Positions 9,270-19,608 of a stretch of 21,971 nt of DNA are shown here, piece after piece; the first letter of the stretch is position 1; the number at the start of each line of letters is the position of its first letter. The notes under the pieces were generated by a model, which saw only the letters and a list, made by a program, of their open reading frames with translations, was not told the DNA's origin and searched no databases. The translations under genes and the position numbers were made by a program. Origin of the DNA: Termitomyces sp. T153 (lineage: Eukaryota > Basidiomycota > Agaricomycetes > Agaricales > Lyophyllaceae); the NCBI GenBank assembly GCA_018296165.2, contig JACKQL020000260.1, positions 1 through 21,971 of the forward strand, written 5' to 3'.

Positions 9270-10131
9270 CACTCCACAACTTTGGCATCATCAACTAGGA
9301 CATCCTGTGCAGGATACAACTAAAGTGGTACTTACCAAGAACTATGTTTCTGGGGTTGAGTATGATGGTTATTTTAATAACAATCATTGTATACCATTTA
9401 TTGCCAGCAAGCAACCAGCTAGACCATTCAACAATCACCAATGATATGCAGATAAAATCTGTGACTTACTCCACATGAATTCTTGTGGACCTTTTCCCAC
9501 TCAATATGTCCATGTAAAATCAAATTATTTTCACTTGATTCTTGATGATTTCTTGAATTATGGAGATACTGCTCTTCTGACTGCAAAGAATCAGGTGGTT
9601 AAACACTTCAAAACTGAAGCACAACTAGAATTGAAGTTGGGTAACAAGGTCAAGGCTGTTAGATGTGATGGTGCAAAGCAGTTTGTTGCAGGCACTCTTT
9701 GTGATCATCTAGATGCATCTGGCATCATTCTTCAGTCTACTGCTGCATATGCTCATCAGCAAAATGGGAAGGCAGAGAGGTACATTTGTACTATAAAGGA
9801 TATGGTGCAATCCCTCATGACTGAATCTGGACTGCCTTTATCTTTTGTTGGCACTGCTATTCTGATAGCACAATATCTCAGGAATTGCATCCCCACCTCA
9901 ACACTCCCAGCACTTACAACACCTTTTGAACTTGTTGAGGGTAAAAAGCCTGACTTATCTCACCTTCAGGTCTGGAGTTGCCAGTGCTTTGTTCTTCATC
10001 CATTGGAAACTTGTCCATATAATTTGTTCAATATGAAGAGGGTTGTTTGGGCTGGCAAGTATTATTTTTCTCATGATGTCATTTTCAACAAAAACATTTG
10101 TGGTTGGTTGCATCCTCATTCTCTACCTTGA
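9270..10131 (+). pseudogene. Copia-2 integrase (pre-integrase plus catalytic core)
   Basis: The pre-integrase zinc-binding region reads QLWHHQLGHP near 9275-9310 but lacks a clear downstream CxxC. The core then runs uninterrupted from about 9475: LILDDFLNYG (first Asp, 9544), VRCDGAKQF (second Asp, about 9667) and QQNGKAER (Glu, about 9775). All three DDE residues are kept. A TAA lies between the two parts, and the frame ends at 10131 in the C-terminal region. Confidence 0.8.
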
Positions 10132-10179
10132 CCTCATTCTGTATCACCTTCTTCTTCAACCTCTCAAGCTACAGTACTG

Positions 10180-12129
10180 TTTTGTCCATCTTCAACAACA
10201 CCAATTAATTTCTTGTCAGGTTCTTTGCTTAAACCATCTCCAGTATCTACTACTACCACAAATCATCCTTGTTGGAATATCAAGTTAACTGATGCTGGTT
10301 GGGCTTTCTTTGAGGAGGTTACTACCAGAGATGAGTGGCTGGTTTGTCTTCAGGCAGATTGCCAGGCTTGTCTAGGTCCACACCAAGGTCTTTTGGCTAT
10401 GCTTGATATCAATGATCTCTCAGCTACTGTGAATTTTGGTGATGGAATGCCTAAAAGACACATGCAATGTATGGTCCAGATACTCCACAGTTCAAAAGTC
10501 CAAAGACTTGTGATCTTAACAAACTTTCTGAAAACTATTATGAAGTGATTTATAGAAGTGATGCAGTGGTATGGCAGGCAGTGATGGAACATGAAGTAGA
10601 AAGTCTAGTTTGACAGAAAGTGTTTGTACCAGCTACTTGTCCTCTGGGCAGAAAGGCAATCAGGGTATGATGGGTATATGCATATAAGTTTAATCTGGAT
10701 GGATCTATCATTTGTGGGATGGAAAAGGCTAGGTTAGTGGCACAGGGTTTCAGTCAATGTCTAGAGGACTATGGGACAACATACACACCAGTTGCAAAGA
10801 TGACAAGTATCAGGATCACACTGGCATATGCAGCTTTCCATGACCTTGAGCTCTTCACTTTTGATGTGAAAATGGCATTTTTAAACACTCTTCTTGCTCA
10901 CAAAATTTATTGCAAGCAGATTCCAGGTTTTCCTGATTGAGATCCAAATAAGGTCAATCAAGCACTTTAGGCATTATATGGATTGAAACAGGCATCACAT
11001 GAGTGGTATGAGGTGATTAGGGAGGAACTCAAATTGTATGGTCTTGCCAGGTGTGAAGTGGACCATGCTGTTTTCTTTGGATTTTTTTGTCTCCTCCAGA
11101 TCCATCAATACTCATGCCAACAAATGGCCAAGAACTTTTCATAATCATCTGTATTCATGTAGATGATGGAATGAACACAACAAACTCAAAGCCTCTGTAT
11201 GACTGGGTCATTCAACAAATGCAGAAACATTCTGAGGTAAAAGACTCTGGTGCAACCAGTTTCTATTTTGGTATCTGCATAGGTTGCAATTTCTCTCAGA
11301 AGAAGCTATGGTTATCACAGAAGGGCTACATTCTTGATTTTCTCACTATGTATCATCTTCTTGATGCATCTCCACTTTCACTTTCACCACTTTCCAAAAT
11401 CAAAGATCTAACAGCACCACCTCCAAATTTGTTACCTGATATTGTGGATGAAGATGTTAGACTCCATTATCAACAACTTGTAGGATCAATATTATACTTA
11501 AACCTGTGCACTAGATCTGACTTGGCATTTACAGCAATGTCCCTTGGCCAGTATAACACAAATCCCACTCATAAACATCTCTTAGTTGCTAAGCATGTTC
11601 TGAGATATCTTTCTGGTACTCAAAATTTTGCTCTGGAATCCAATTTCACTTGTCTCCTCAACCCTCCTGCTCAACTCATTTTAACAGCTAATTTTGGTGC
11701 TGTGGATGCTGATTGGGCACCTGATTCTGTAACTTGCCAAAGTGTTTTTGGTTATGTGTTCTTTGTTTACTCTAGTCTGGTGTTGTGGTCCTCAGTCAAA
11801 TAACAAACAGTGGCTCTTTCATCCATGGAGTGGAATATATGTCATTATCCCATGCTATGCATGAAGCACTCTTGATCTGTTACTTCCTGATGTATCTCAA
11901 TCTACCAATACCTCATCCTTTTCTCATCATCTGTGATAATAAAAGTGCTCTCAATATAGCAAAAATTTTGATCTCACAAACTCTTGATTGAAACATATCA
12001 ATATTTGATACCACTTCATTTGTGAACATTTTCAGTCTGGATCCTTCAAAATGTCATGGATTTCTACATTCTCACCAAACCACTCAACAAAGAATTGCAT
12101 TATAAATTTGTCTTTGCTCTCAGTATTGT
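10180..12129 (+). pseudogene. Copia-2 reverse transcriptase and RNase H
   Basis: After a Ser/Thr/Pro linker the RT starts near 10555. Landmarks are EKARLVAQGFSQ, YTPVAKMTSIRITLAYAA, FDVKMAFLN (catalytic Asp), LYGLKQASHEWYE and IICIHVDDG at about 11147-11170, where YVDD has become HVDD. RNase H follows with DADWAPDSVTCQSVFGYVFF, SLSHAMHEALL and CDNKSALNIAK, ending TKPLNKELHYKF. There are several stops and at least three frameshifts. The sequence breaks at 12129 where Gypsy-M is inserted; the last codons continue at 21566. Confidence 0.8.
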
Positions 12130-12589
12130 TGTAAGGGTGACCTCTGGAGGCTGTGGCTCAATCACACAACTGGCAAAGGGAAATCCAAAGTCTATTCAGT
12201 ACTGTACAGTGTCTACTAAGATATCTACTCACCTGGCAAAGGGAAATCCAAAGAGCAAAGGGAAATCCAAAGAGAACAAGTCTGGGGATTCCCTAGGCCA
12301 GGTGTGATGCTTCAGAGGCTTCAGAAGCATGAGAAACAACTGTACAGTATGACAGAGAAAAAAGACAAAAGTGATGTGTCAGCAATTGGTCAGCAGTTAC
12401 ATGAGCTGGTAGCAGTGTCACAGGGGCCACACTTGTCTGAATTATTCACAGAGAACCAGTGCAGCCTGAGGGCTGAAACTAGGACCAATAGATAAGGAAA
12501 AGGAAGGAGAATGAAGGAAAACTATAGTGGGGGAAATTTGACAAGAACTGGAGAAAGAGAAGGGGAACCAAGTGGGATGTTCCCTGACA
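12130..12589 (-). repeat. Gypsy-M 3' LTR (copy A)
   Basis: In element orientation it starts TGTCAGGGAAC and ends CACCCTTACA, 460 bp, with a purine run (GAGAGGGGGTGA) just before it. It shares terminal sequence with the Gypsy-P LTRs. It contains AGACTTGTTCT (plus-strand coordinates 12273-12283, reverse complement), the motif complementary to its primer site, followed by three copies of CTTTGGATTTCCCTTTGC. It is about 96% identical to copy C at 21109-21565. Confidence 0.85.
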
Positions 12590-12996
12590 TCACCCCCTCT
12601 CTAGCATGCAGCATCTTGACACACTGGGTAGAAGAAGTCATGAATTGTCTGGTCAGCTGGTGAAATAGGGTAGATGCCTTAAATGGCTTTTGGGGCATTG
12701 GGATGCTTATGGTAGAAGTCCCAGACCAAGCCTGATGCATGAACATTAGGTGGTTCCCAAGAGATGTTCTCAATGCCATATCCCTTCCATTTCACCTTGA
12801 ACTGCAACTTCCCTTGGAATATCCTGCTATCCAGGATTTCCTCCACCTCATACTCCTCCTCATCATTGACCAGAACTGGCAGTGGGAGTGGCTTAGGGCA
12901 ATGGCCTTGTTGTCTTAATGTCTGAGCTATCCAAGTACACACAGTCCCCCAGGCTTGTAAACTGGGGCAGGTGTCTGTCTGCAATCATAGTACCAT
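12590..12996 (-). pseudogene. Gypsy-M integrase C-terminus and chromodomain
   Basis: The minus strand encodes a chromodomain: EEYEVEEILDSRIFQGKLQF, then KVKWKGYGIENISWEP. Chromodomains of this retrotransposon group bind methylated histone H3 and steer integration to heterochromatin. The aromatic and WKGY core is intact. Upstream in the same orientation the integrase C-terminal sequence around YYDCRQTPAPVYKPGG is frameshifted. The end carries SPADQTIHDFFYP and the stop just before the purine tract and LTR. Confidence 0.8.
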
Positions 12997-13464
12997 TGTA
13001 AGGAATCGAGCACAACTGTGGATGAACCTGGCAATGACAAGTGATGCAAGTGGCAAGCAAGAGTAGAAGGGCAGTACAAGCAGCTAAGAGTCAGGCAAGC
13101 AGGCAAGTGCAGTGAGCAAGGCTAAGGTGATGATGCTGGGGCTCTTACAGTCAGTCTAGTGAATAGGCCAAGAAGACACTGCTATTATTTGGTCTGAAGA
13201 TATCCTATCCTTCAGACCAGTTTATATACTACATCCATGACTATGCTATGACTAATGCTATATGTGGTAAGTGGCCTGGGTATGCTAAACAGTAATGACT
13301 AACAATATGTCAAAAGGGGAAATAGGGTCTGAAGGGCTGACTACTACTGATTGGAGGGTGTAAGGGCTTGGCAGCTAGTCAATTGGATATGCTAGAGATG
13401 ATGCTATACCTATGACTAAGGCCAGATAGAGTTGGAGTTACCTAATAAGAGTCATCCCCTTACA
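12997..13464 (-). mobile_element. Solo LTR of a third gypsy-like family
   Basis: The 468-bp block has inverted ends TGTAAGG...CCTTACA and is flanked by ACCAT at 12992-12996 and 13465-13469, a 5-bp target duplication. It interrupts the Gypsy-M integrase tail. The TATA box orientation (TATATAAA on the minus strand, 13221-13228) sets the strand. There is no internal domain, so it is a product of LTR-LTR recombination or a very short non-autonomous element. Confidence 0.8.
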
Positions 13465-13788
13465 ACCATGCCTGCCATGTCTTCCTTGGCCTTCACCAAT
13501 GCAGCATTTGCCTCCTTCTGTGCCCTCCTCATCTGATCTACAAACTCATTGACAGAGTTGTTCTCTGAGGGGCATGCCCAAGGTTCAAATTCCATGCAAG
13601 GATGCCTGCCAGTGTCTAGGAAGAATGGAGTCATCTGTGTGGAAGAGTGGACATGGTTGTTGTATTGGAATTCTGCATTTGGCAGCAGCTCATCCCAGTC
13701 ATCCTGCCTCTCATTACAAAACAGGCAGAGATACTGTTCCAGTTACTGGTTAACACATTCTGTCTGCCCATCTGACTGAGGGTGATAG
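13465..13788 (-). pseudogene. Gypsy-M integrase core, 3' half
   Basis: The minus strand reads YHPQSDGQTECVNQ, then LEQYLCLFCNERQDDWDELL, then TPFFLDTGRHPCMEFEP and an Ala/Lys-rich helix. The catalytic Glu of the DDE triad (QTE) is kept, unlike in Gypsy-P. One TAA interrupts it. The sequence is cut at 13788/13789 by the Gypsy-P 5' LTR; the two catalytic Asp segments are not found anywhere in the window for this copy. Confidence 0.8.
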
Positions 13789-14157
13789 TGTCAGGGGACT
13801 TCCATTTCCAACCTCCATGACTTGTGCCAGTGTCTCCACAGCTTATTCAACATCTCTGGGACTCATTCTAAAACCCTGGAGATCTCTGGAGAACTGCAGA
13901 GTTTTCTGTATTACCTCAGCAATCATTGCCCTAGGGTTAGAAGCAGCTCCAGTCTTCTGTACAGTAGTTCCCATGCCTCCACCACCTGCTGATGTGCTGC
14001 ACTGAGCAGTGGGGATCCTTAGACTTGTTCTCTTTGGATTCCTCTCTGCTAGGTGATTAGTTACTGATTGTATTGTTGTCTACTCCACTAATATACTTCA
14101 GATTCCCCTCTGCTAGTTGTGCAACTCTGATCTGCCACTCCAGAGGTTGCCCTTACA
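13789..14157 (+). repeat. Gypsy-P 5' LTR
   Basis: 369 bp, from TGTCAGGGGAC to GCCCTTACA. By hand alignment it differs from the 3' LTR at roughly 55 of about 350 positions, nearly all transitions, with about 15 to 19 reciprocal CA/TG pairs. AGACTTGTTCT at 14021-14031 is the presumed RNA 5' end. No clear TATA box lies upstream of it. Confidence 0.9.
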
Positions 14158-14159
14158 GC

Positions 14160-14170
14160 AGACCAAGTCT
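14160..14170 (+). promoter_or_regulatory. Gypsy-P primer binding site, possibly self-primed
   Basis: AGACCAAGTCT lies 2 nt after the LTR. It is complementary, with one mismatch, to AGACTTGTTCT at 14021-14031 inside the same LTR. Tf1/sushi-type elements prime from the first 11 nt of their own RNA, which this arrangement resembles. Confidence 0.5.
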
Positions 14171-14262
14171 CCTAAAACTAGTCTGGAAGTCCCTCATAGC
14201 TGCAAGGAACCTCCAAGCCACTATTCATCCTTCCCCACCAGGATCAAACACCACAGAGTTCT

Positions 14263-15480
14263 ATGTCTCAGCTTGCCAACCCAGACACACCTTCAGAGGC
14301 CTTGGCCCTACAGAATGAAGCCTGGACTTGCCTGCTATGCTTAGAAACCCAGGTGCAATTAATGCAATCATCTCTCACCCACTATACTACCAAGCTCTCT
14401 ACTCTCTGTCAAACAACAAATCTTATCTCCCAGTTGCTCCAGGCATTGCTCAAACACCTAACCCCTAACTCCACCCCTCCTGTGGCTGCAGAACCAGCCC
14501 CAACTCCCTCCGCACCTGTCCCTGCAGCTCCAGTGACCCTACAGCTGCAGATTCCACATCTGGCAGTACCAGATGCATATTATGGTGCCTGCTCTAGCAG
14601 GGAGCAATTCCTGCAGTCCTGCCTCACCTATATCCACCTCAATAGGGACACCTTTGACTCCAATGCATTGAAAATAGCCTGGGTGCTGTTGTACATGAAG
14701 TTCAGACATGTCTCCACCTATGTGCTGCGAGTTTCACATTGCTCCAGAGGCATTGGAAGTTTTCCAGACTGGGCCACCTTTGAGAAGGACTTCCATGTGG
14801 AGTTTTTCCCATTAGACCCTGCCAAGACTGCAGCCTTGACACTACATGATAGAGAGCAATATGGGCAAGGGAAGTGTACACTGGATGAGTACATTGACTC
14901 ATTCCAGGCTCTGGTCAAGCAGGCTACTTACTCCAACAGCTTTCAACTATGCCTCACCTTCCGGAACAGCTTGCACCCTGCACTGGTGGAACACATCAAC
15001 AATCTGGTAGAGAGTTGCCCCAATGATGAAAAGATTGCATCATAGTACAAGGTGGCCCAGGACCATTGGCAACTTATGGAGATCCAGAAGGAGCTCTACC
15101 ATCTATATTCTATGCTGCACCCCACTCTGATCAGCAATTCCCATCACCCTGCACCTGCTTGCCCCATGCCAGCCTTTACTCCAGCAATCCCTACAGTGTG
15201 CCCCCTGCCACCAGGGATTCCTATGGACATGGACACTGCCCCACTGCTGTGCCAGAGATGCCAGAAGCCCAGGCACTTTATATAGCACTGCTCCCTGGGC
15301 CTGGAGGTATGCTACCTCTTCACAGCAGAGCAGGAGGAACTCCTCCTGCAGCTGCTGGCCACAAAGAATGCTGCTGGAGCTCCATCACTGGACAAGACTA
15401 TGCTGGAGTTGACTCCAGAGGAGATCAGTGCATGCACCTCACTCCTAGAGCTGGAGGAGAATTTTTAGTTGAGCAATGGA
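14263..15480 (+). pseudogene. Gypsy-P gag with CCHC zinc knuckle
   Basis: The ATG at 14263 opens 260 uninterrupted residues: an N-terminal helix, a Pro/Ala linker, then the retrotransposon gag core (FPDWATFEKDFHVEFFPLDP, LDEYIDSFQALVKQA). The TAG at 15043-15045 falls where Gypsy-M gag has Trp in TWYKVA, fitting TGG-to-TAG. The nucleocapsid motif follows as C-QR-C-QKPR-H-FI*H-C (about 15250-15291), with a stop inside it. An acidic tail (LLLQLLATKNAAGAPSLDKT) leads toward protease. Confidence 0.85.
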
Positions 15481-16310
15481 TGAGGTGTACACCTCCATCA
15501 CTGGGTGCCAACAAGTTCTTGTGTCTGTTGATAGAAAATGAAACTGCCTTTTCCAATGCCCTTCATTCTAAAAGACAGAGGAACCTCAACACTCCCCTCC
15601 AGACATACAAACACTAACTCTGAAGCCTCCACCAAGCTCCCCAACACCTCTGAAGGTCTGTTGGCATAACCCCACCTGGGCACATCAAATGCCCCAACAG
15701 TACATGATGGCTTCCAGCCTGTCCACCAACTTCCTACATCTTGACATGGAGATTGAGACAATGGACACCCAACAAACCTACACAGTCACAGCTCTTCTGG
15801 ATAGCAGAGCAATGGGACTGTTCCTGGACTTGAAGTTTGTCAAATGCCATGGCCTGACCACACAGCCCCTCCCCAAGCCCATTCCAGTCTACAACATCAA
15901 TGGAACACCTAACAAAGCAGGTGCCATCAACTCTGTAGTCAATCTGGTCCTCCACTATTGGAACCATGCAGAGCATGCCATGTTTGCTATCACCAACCTA
16001 AGTAGGCAGGATATGATTCTTGGTTTCATGTGTCCACAAGCACAACCCCAAGGTAGATTGGACCAAAGGAGAAGTAACAATGAGCAGGTGCCCCCAGAAG
16101 TGCTCCACCTGTGCTGCGGAGGACAGAGCAGAGTGCCAGGCCCAAGTTCAAGAACATGCAGCCATCTGCACATGTTGTGCCAGCCCTCTCTCCTTCACAG
16201 ATCTAGACCTCTTGGATCCCCTGCCTCTGGCATTCCCTTGTAAAGAGGCCCTTTATGAGGACAACCGGAGCAGTGGTGGAGCCCCAGAGGAGGAGCACAG
16301 AAGGGGAGTT
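15481..16310 (+). pseudogene. Gypsy-P aspartic protease region
   Basis: A degraded linker runs to about 15690. The protease then reads TVTALLDSRAMGLFLD; the catalytic DSG/DTG triplet is DSR (Asp codon 15800-15802), so it should be inactive. The flap-side strand and MILGF are present. After a frameshift near 16020, HNPKVDWTKGEVTMSRCP matches the segment that follows protease in these elements. Confidence 0.8.
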
Positions 16311-17660
16311 TAGTGGTGTACATGAGCTGGAGTTCCTGGACAAAGCAGTAAAAGTGGGAGATTGGATCTATGCAACCACTGTACACCTGCTGCCCTCTGT
16401 TGTGGAGATCTGGGCTAGCCAGACCACATCCTAGTGGCTGGCCCAGGCATTTGCTGCCAACACCATGCCCTAAGAGTTCCAGGACATAGTACCTCCCTAC
16501 CTCCATGCATTTGAGGGTGTGTTCTCCAAAGCCTTGTTTGACTCACTTCCAGAGTGCAAGAGGTGGGACCATGCCATTGAACTGCTGCCAGATGTTGTAT
16601 CCACCCTTCCAAGTCTCCAATGGCCTCTCCAGTCTTCATCAAGAAGAAGGATGGCTCACTCTGACTGGTTTAGAACTACTGGGTTCTTAATGCCATGATA
16701 GTGAAAAACTGTTATCCCCTCCTCCTCATCTCCAAGCTCATCAACAACCTCCAGGGTGCACAATACTTCACTAAACTGGATGTTCAGTGGTGTTACAACA
16801 ATGTGCACATCCAGGAAGGAGATGAGTGGAAGGCTGCCTTCCAGACCAACTGGGGATTGTTTGAGCTGCTCGTTATGTTCTTTAGACTCACCAATAGCCC
16901 CACTACCTTTCAGACCATGATGAACAACATATTCCAGGACCTCATAGCAGAGGGCATAGTGTGTGTATACCTTGATAACATCCTCATCTATACCAAAATG
17001 CTGGAGGAACACTATTGGATCACTCACCTCATCCTGGAACACCTCTGCCAGCACCAGCTCTACCTCAAGCTGGAGAAGTGCAAGTTTGAATAGACCTTGA
17101 TCAAATACCTTGGCCTGATCATCTTGCATGGAGCTGCAGAAATGGACCCAGTGAAGGTAGCAGGTGTGGTGGAGTGGCTAGAGCCCAAGAACAAGAAGGA
17201 GGTGCAGGCATTTCTTAGTTTTGCAAACTTCTACCAGAGATTCATCCAGGACTTCTTGCACCATGCCCATCTACTATTTGACCTCACTGGAAAGGATGTT
17301 ACATGGAGTTGGGGACCTCTGAAACAGATGGCCTTTGACACTATCAAGTGCACCATGACCTCCAGACTCATCCTCCTCTTCCCAGATGACAACTCTCCCT
17401 TCTGGGTAGAAGCCAACAGCTCTGACTTTGCCACTGGGGCTGTGCTCTTGCAGCAATCTCTGGGGGATGAGAAGTGGCATCCAGTGGTGTTTTACTCCAA
17501 GAGCCTGAATGCAGTGGAGTGGAACTACAAGATCCACAACAAGGAGATGCTGGCCATCATTCAGTTGTTTGAGGAGTAGTGGCACTTCCTAGAAGGTGTG
17601 CAGCACAATTTTGAGGTCTGGACAGATCACAAGAACCTTGAATACTTCCAGACAGCCAAG
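16311..17660 (+). pseudogene. Gypsy-P reverse transcriptase and RNase H
   Basis: The N-terminal part reads VPPYLHAFEGVFSKALFDSL; a frameshift near 16610 leads to the palm. Seen: FTKLDVQWCYNNVHI (first Asp), FQTMMNNIF, and VYLDNILIYT at about 16965-16995, where YLDD has become YLDN. The thumb includes TLIKYLGLIIL. RNase H starts FWVEANSSDFATGAVL, with Asn where the first catalytic Asp is usual, then HNKEMLAII and [11 protein letters not shown]. There are TAG stops at 17091 and 17577. The sequence runs into the 18-bp repeat array. Confidence 0.88.
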
Positions 17661-17858
17661 AAGCTCAATTGCCAACAGAAGCTCAATTGCCAACAGAAGC
17701 TCAATTGCCAACAGAAGCTCAATTGCCAACAGAAGCTCAATTGCCAACAGAAACTCAATTGCCAACAGAAGCTCAATTGCCAACAGAAGCTCAATTGCCA
17801 ACAGAAGCTCAATTGCCAACAGAAGCTCAATTGCCAACAGAAGCTCAATTGCCAATAG
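17661..17858 (+). repeat. 18-bp minisatellite, 11 units, in frame between RNase H and integrase
   Basis: The unit AAGCTCAATTGCCAACAG is repeated 11 times without gaps. Unit 6 has AAACTC for AAGCTC and unit 11 ends AATAG for AACAG. In the element's frame each unit reads KLNCQQ; the family normally has a single KLNRRQ-type motif here, right after the RNase H domain. Because 18 is a multiple of 3, the frame is preserved, though the last unit gives a TAG. Several other frames are open too and give artefactual repetitive peptides. Confidence 0.95.
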
Positions 17859-19136
17859 AACCAGTGGTTTCTTTACTTTGCCAACTTTGACTTCTCTTTG
17901 CACCACAAGCCTGGCTGAAGCATGGGAAAACCAGATGCCCTGTTCCAGAGAGTAGACCATAGCACAGGGGAGGAGGATAACAGCAACATTGTGCTCCTCC
18001 ACCCTGAACTGTTTGCGATCCATGCTATGGAGAGTCTAGCCATCAAGGAAGCAGAAGTGGACATTCTCTGTGACATACAGCAGGGTAACTGGGATGGTCA
18101 GCAGGAGGAACTTGTGGCACAAGCAGCTCAGATGCTGAAGTTGGAGCATACCACTAGTGCCAGGGTGGTCTGTGCAGATGAATGGGCACTCCAAGATGGA
18201 ATCTTGACCTTCCAAGACCATATCTATGTCCCCAACATTCCAGAGCTCTGTTGGAGTATTGTGGAGCAGCACCAGGACACCCACATAGCAGGGCACCCCA
18301 GACAGTGGAAGACACTGGAGCTAGTATTGCAGAACTACTGGTGGCCCCAGATGTCCTGGTATATTGGATCCTACACTAGTACATGTGATTTCTGCCTCCA
18401 GACCAAGCCCCAACACCTACTTTCCTATGGACAGTTACACCCACTGCCCATGCCTGCAGAATGATGGAGCCTGGCTTCCATGGACTTCATTGTAAAGCTC
18501 TCTGACACTCACAATTATAATGCAATTATGGTGGTAGTAGAGCTATATGGCAAGCAAGCACACTTCATTCCAACCCACACTACCTGCTCCACTATAAGCA
18601 CCACAAACCTGTACTGGAGGAATGTCTGGAAGCTCCATGGCCTCTTTGATGCCTACATCTCTGATTGGGGACCACAATTAGTGGCAGAGTTCACCAGGGA
18701 GCTTTACCAACTACTCAGAGTGAAGCTTCACACCTCCACCATCTACCACCTGCAGTCTGATGGCCAGACCAGATATGTAAACCAAAAGGTAGAGCAGTAC
18801 CTCTGCCTCTTTTGCAATGAGCACCAGGATAACTGGGACAAACTCCTCCCTAATGCCAAGTTCCAATACAACAACCACATTCATGCATCCACCCAGTTCT
18901 CCCCATTCTTCCTTGATATGGGACAGCATCCATGCATGGGTTTTGAACCCCAGGCCCAACCCTTGGAATATGAGGCAGTAAACAAATTTGTGGACCAGAT
19001 GAGGAGGTCACAGGAGGAAGCCCAAGCAGTGCTGGCAAAGGCAAAGGACAACATGGTACAATACTATGACTGCAGGAGGACCCTGGAGATCAAGTCTACC
19101 TGGATGCCTCTGATATTACAACTACTCAGCCCCTGA
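17859..19136 (+). pseudogene. Gypsy-P integrase (HHCC zinc finger and core)
   Basis: A linker FANFDFSLHHKPG precedes a long open frame (17922-18464) carrying the HHCC zinc finger: HIAGHPRQWKTLELVLQNYW and CDFCLQTK. After a TGA the core runs 18480-19136: SMDFIVKLSD (first Asp, 18483), YISDWGPQL (second Asp) and HLQSDGQTRYVNQ, where Arg (codon 18771-18773) replaces the catalytic Glu with the usual D-35-E spacing. The C-terminal part has PFFLDMGQHPCMGFEP and an Ala/Lys helix. The core is otherwise the best-preserved enzyme segment. Confidence 0.9.
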
Positions 19137-19597
19137 AAAAGCTGTTACACCATCAGTTGGGACCCTTCACAATGGAATGACAGGTAGGACCCTTGGCCTA
19201 TTGACTCCAGCTCTCTGTGGGAATGCACCAGCTTCATCCGGTATTCAACATGGTCAAACTGACTCCAGCCTCTAAGAATCCTATTCTGGGGCATTGTCCA
19301 CCACCTCCACCACCCCTCATAGTGGTCAACAACAATGAGGAATACAAGGTGGATAAAATCCTGGATAGCCATTTATTCTGGAGATGACTACAGTACAAGG
19401 TGAAGTGGAAAGGCTACAGGATTGAGGATATCTCTTGGGAGCCATGGGAGAACATGCATGCCCCTGGACTCATCAAGGAGTTCCACCAGAGACATCCAGA
19501 TGCCCCATGCACCATACAAGGAATCTACCCTATCTCACCAGCAGACCAAGCAATCAGGGACTTCTTTTACCCCATGCATCAAGGTGCTGCATGCTAG
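19137..19597 (+). pseudogene. Gypsy-P integrase tail and chromodomain
   Basis: The integrase C-terminal motif GPF...VGPLAY and LHPVFNMVKLTPA lead to a proline run and then the chromodomain: EEYKVDKILDSHLFW, a stop, and YKVKWKGYRIEDISWEPWEN. The stop falls in a W-R-x-LQY context. The terminal tail SPADQAIRDFFYP ends at TAG 19595-19597, overlapping the purine tract. Confidence 0.88.
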
Positions 19598-19608
19598 AGG
19601 AGGGATGA
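19596..19608 (+). promoter_or_regulatory. Gypsy-P polypurine tract
   Basis: AGAGGAGGGATGA lies directly before the 3' LTR. Gypsy-M has an equivalent purine run next to its 3' LTR. It would prime plus-strand DNA synthesis. Confidence 0.6.

Noticed and set aside
12056..12307. Possible 83-residue gene, repeated at 21047-21286
   Set aside because: It is a chimeric frame of the Copia-2 RNase H tail running into a Gypsy-M LTR, duplicated with the block.
17661..17858. CRISPR-like array
   Set aside because: Units are contiguous with no spacers, and the context is a fungal retrotransposon.
17589..18023. Repetitive proteins on both strands over the minisatellite (LLAIEL, SSIANR, PTEAQL repeats)
   Set aside because: They are by-products of an 18-bp unit without stops in several frames; only the KLNCQQ frame joins RNase H to integrase.
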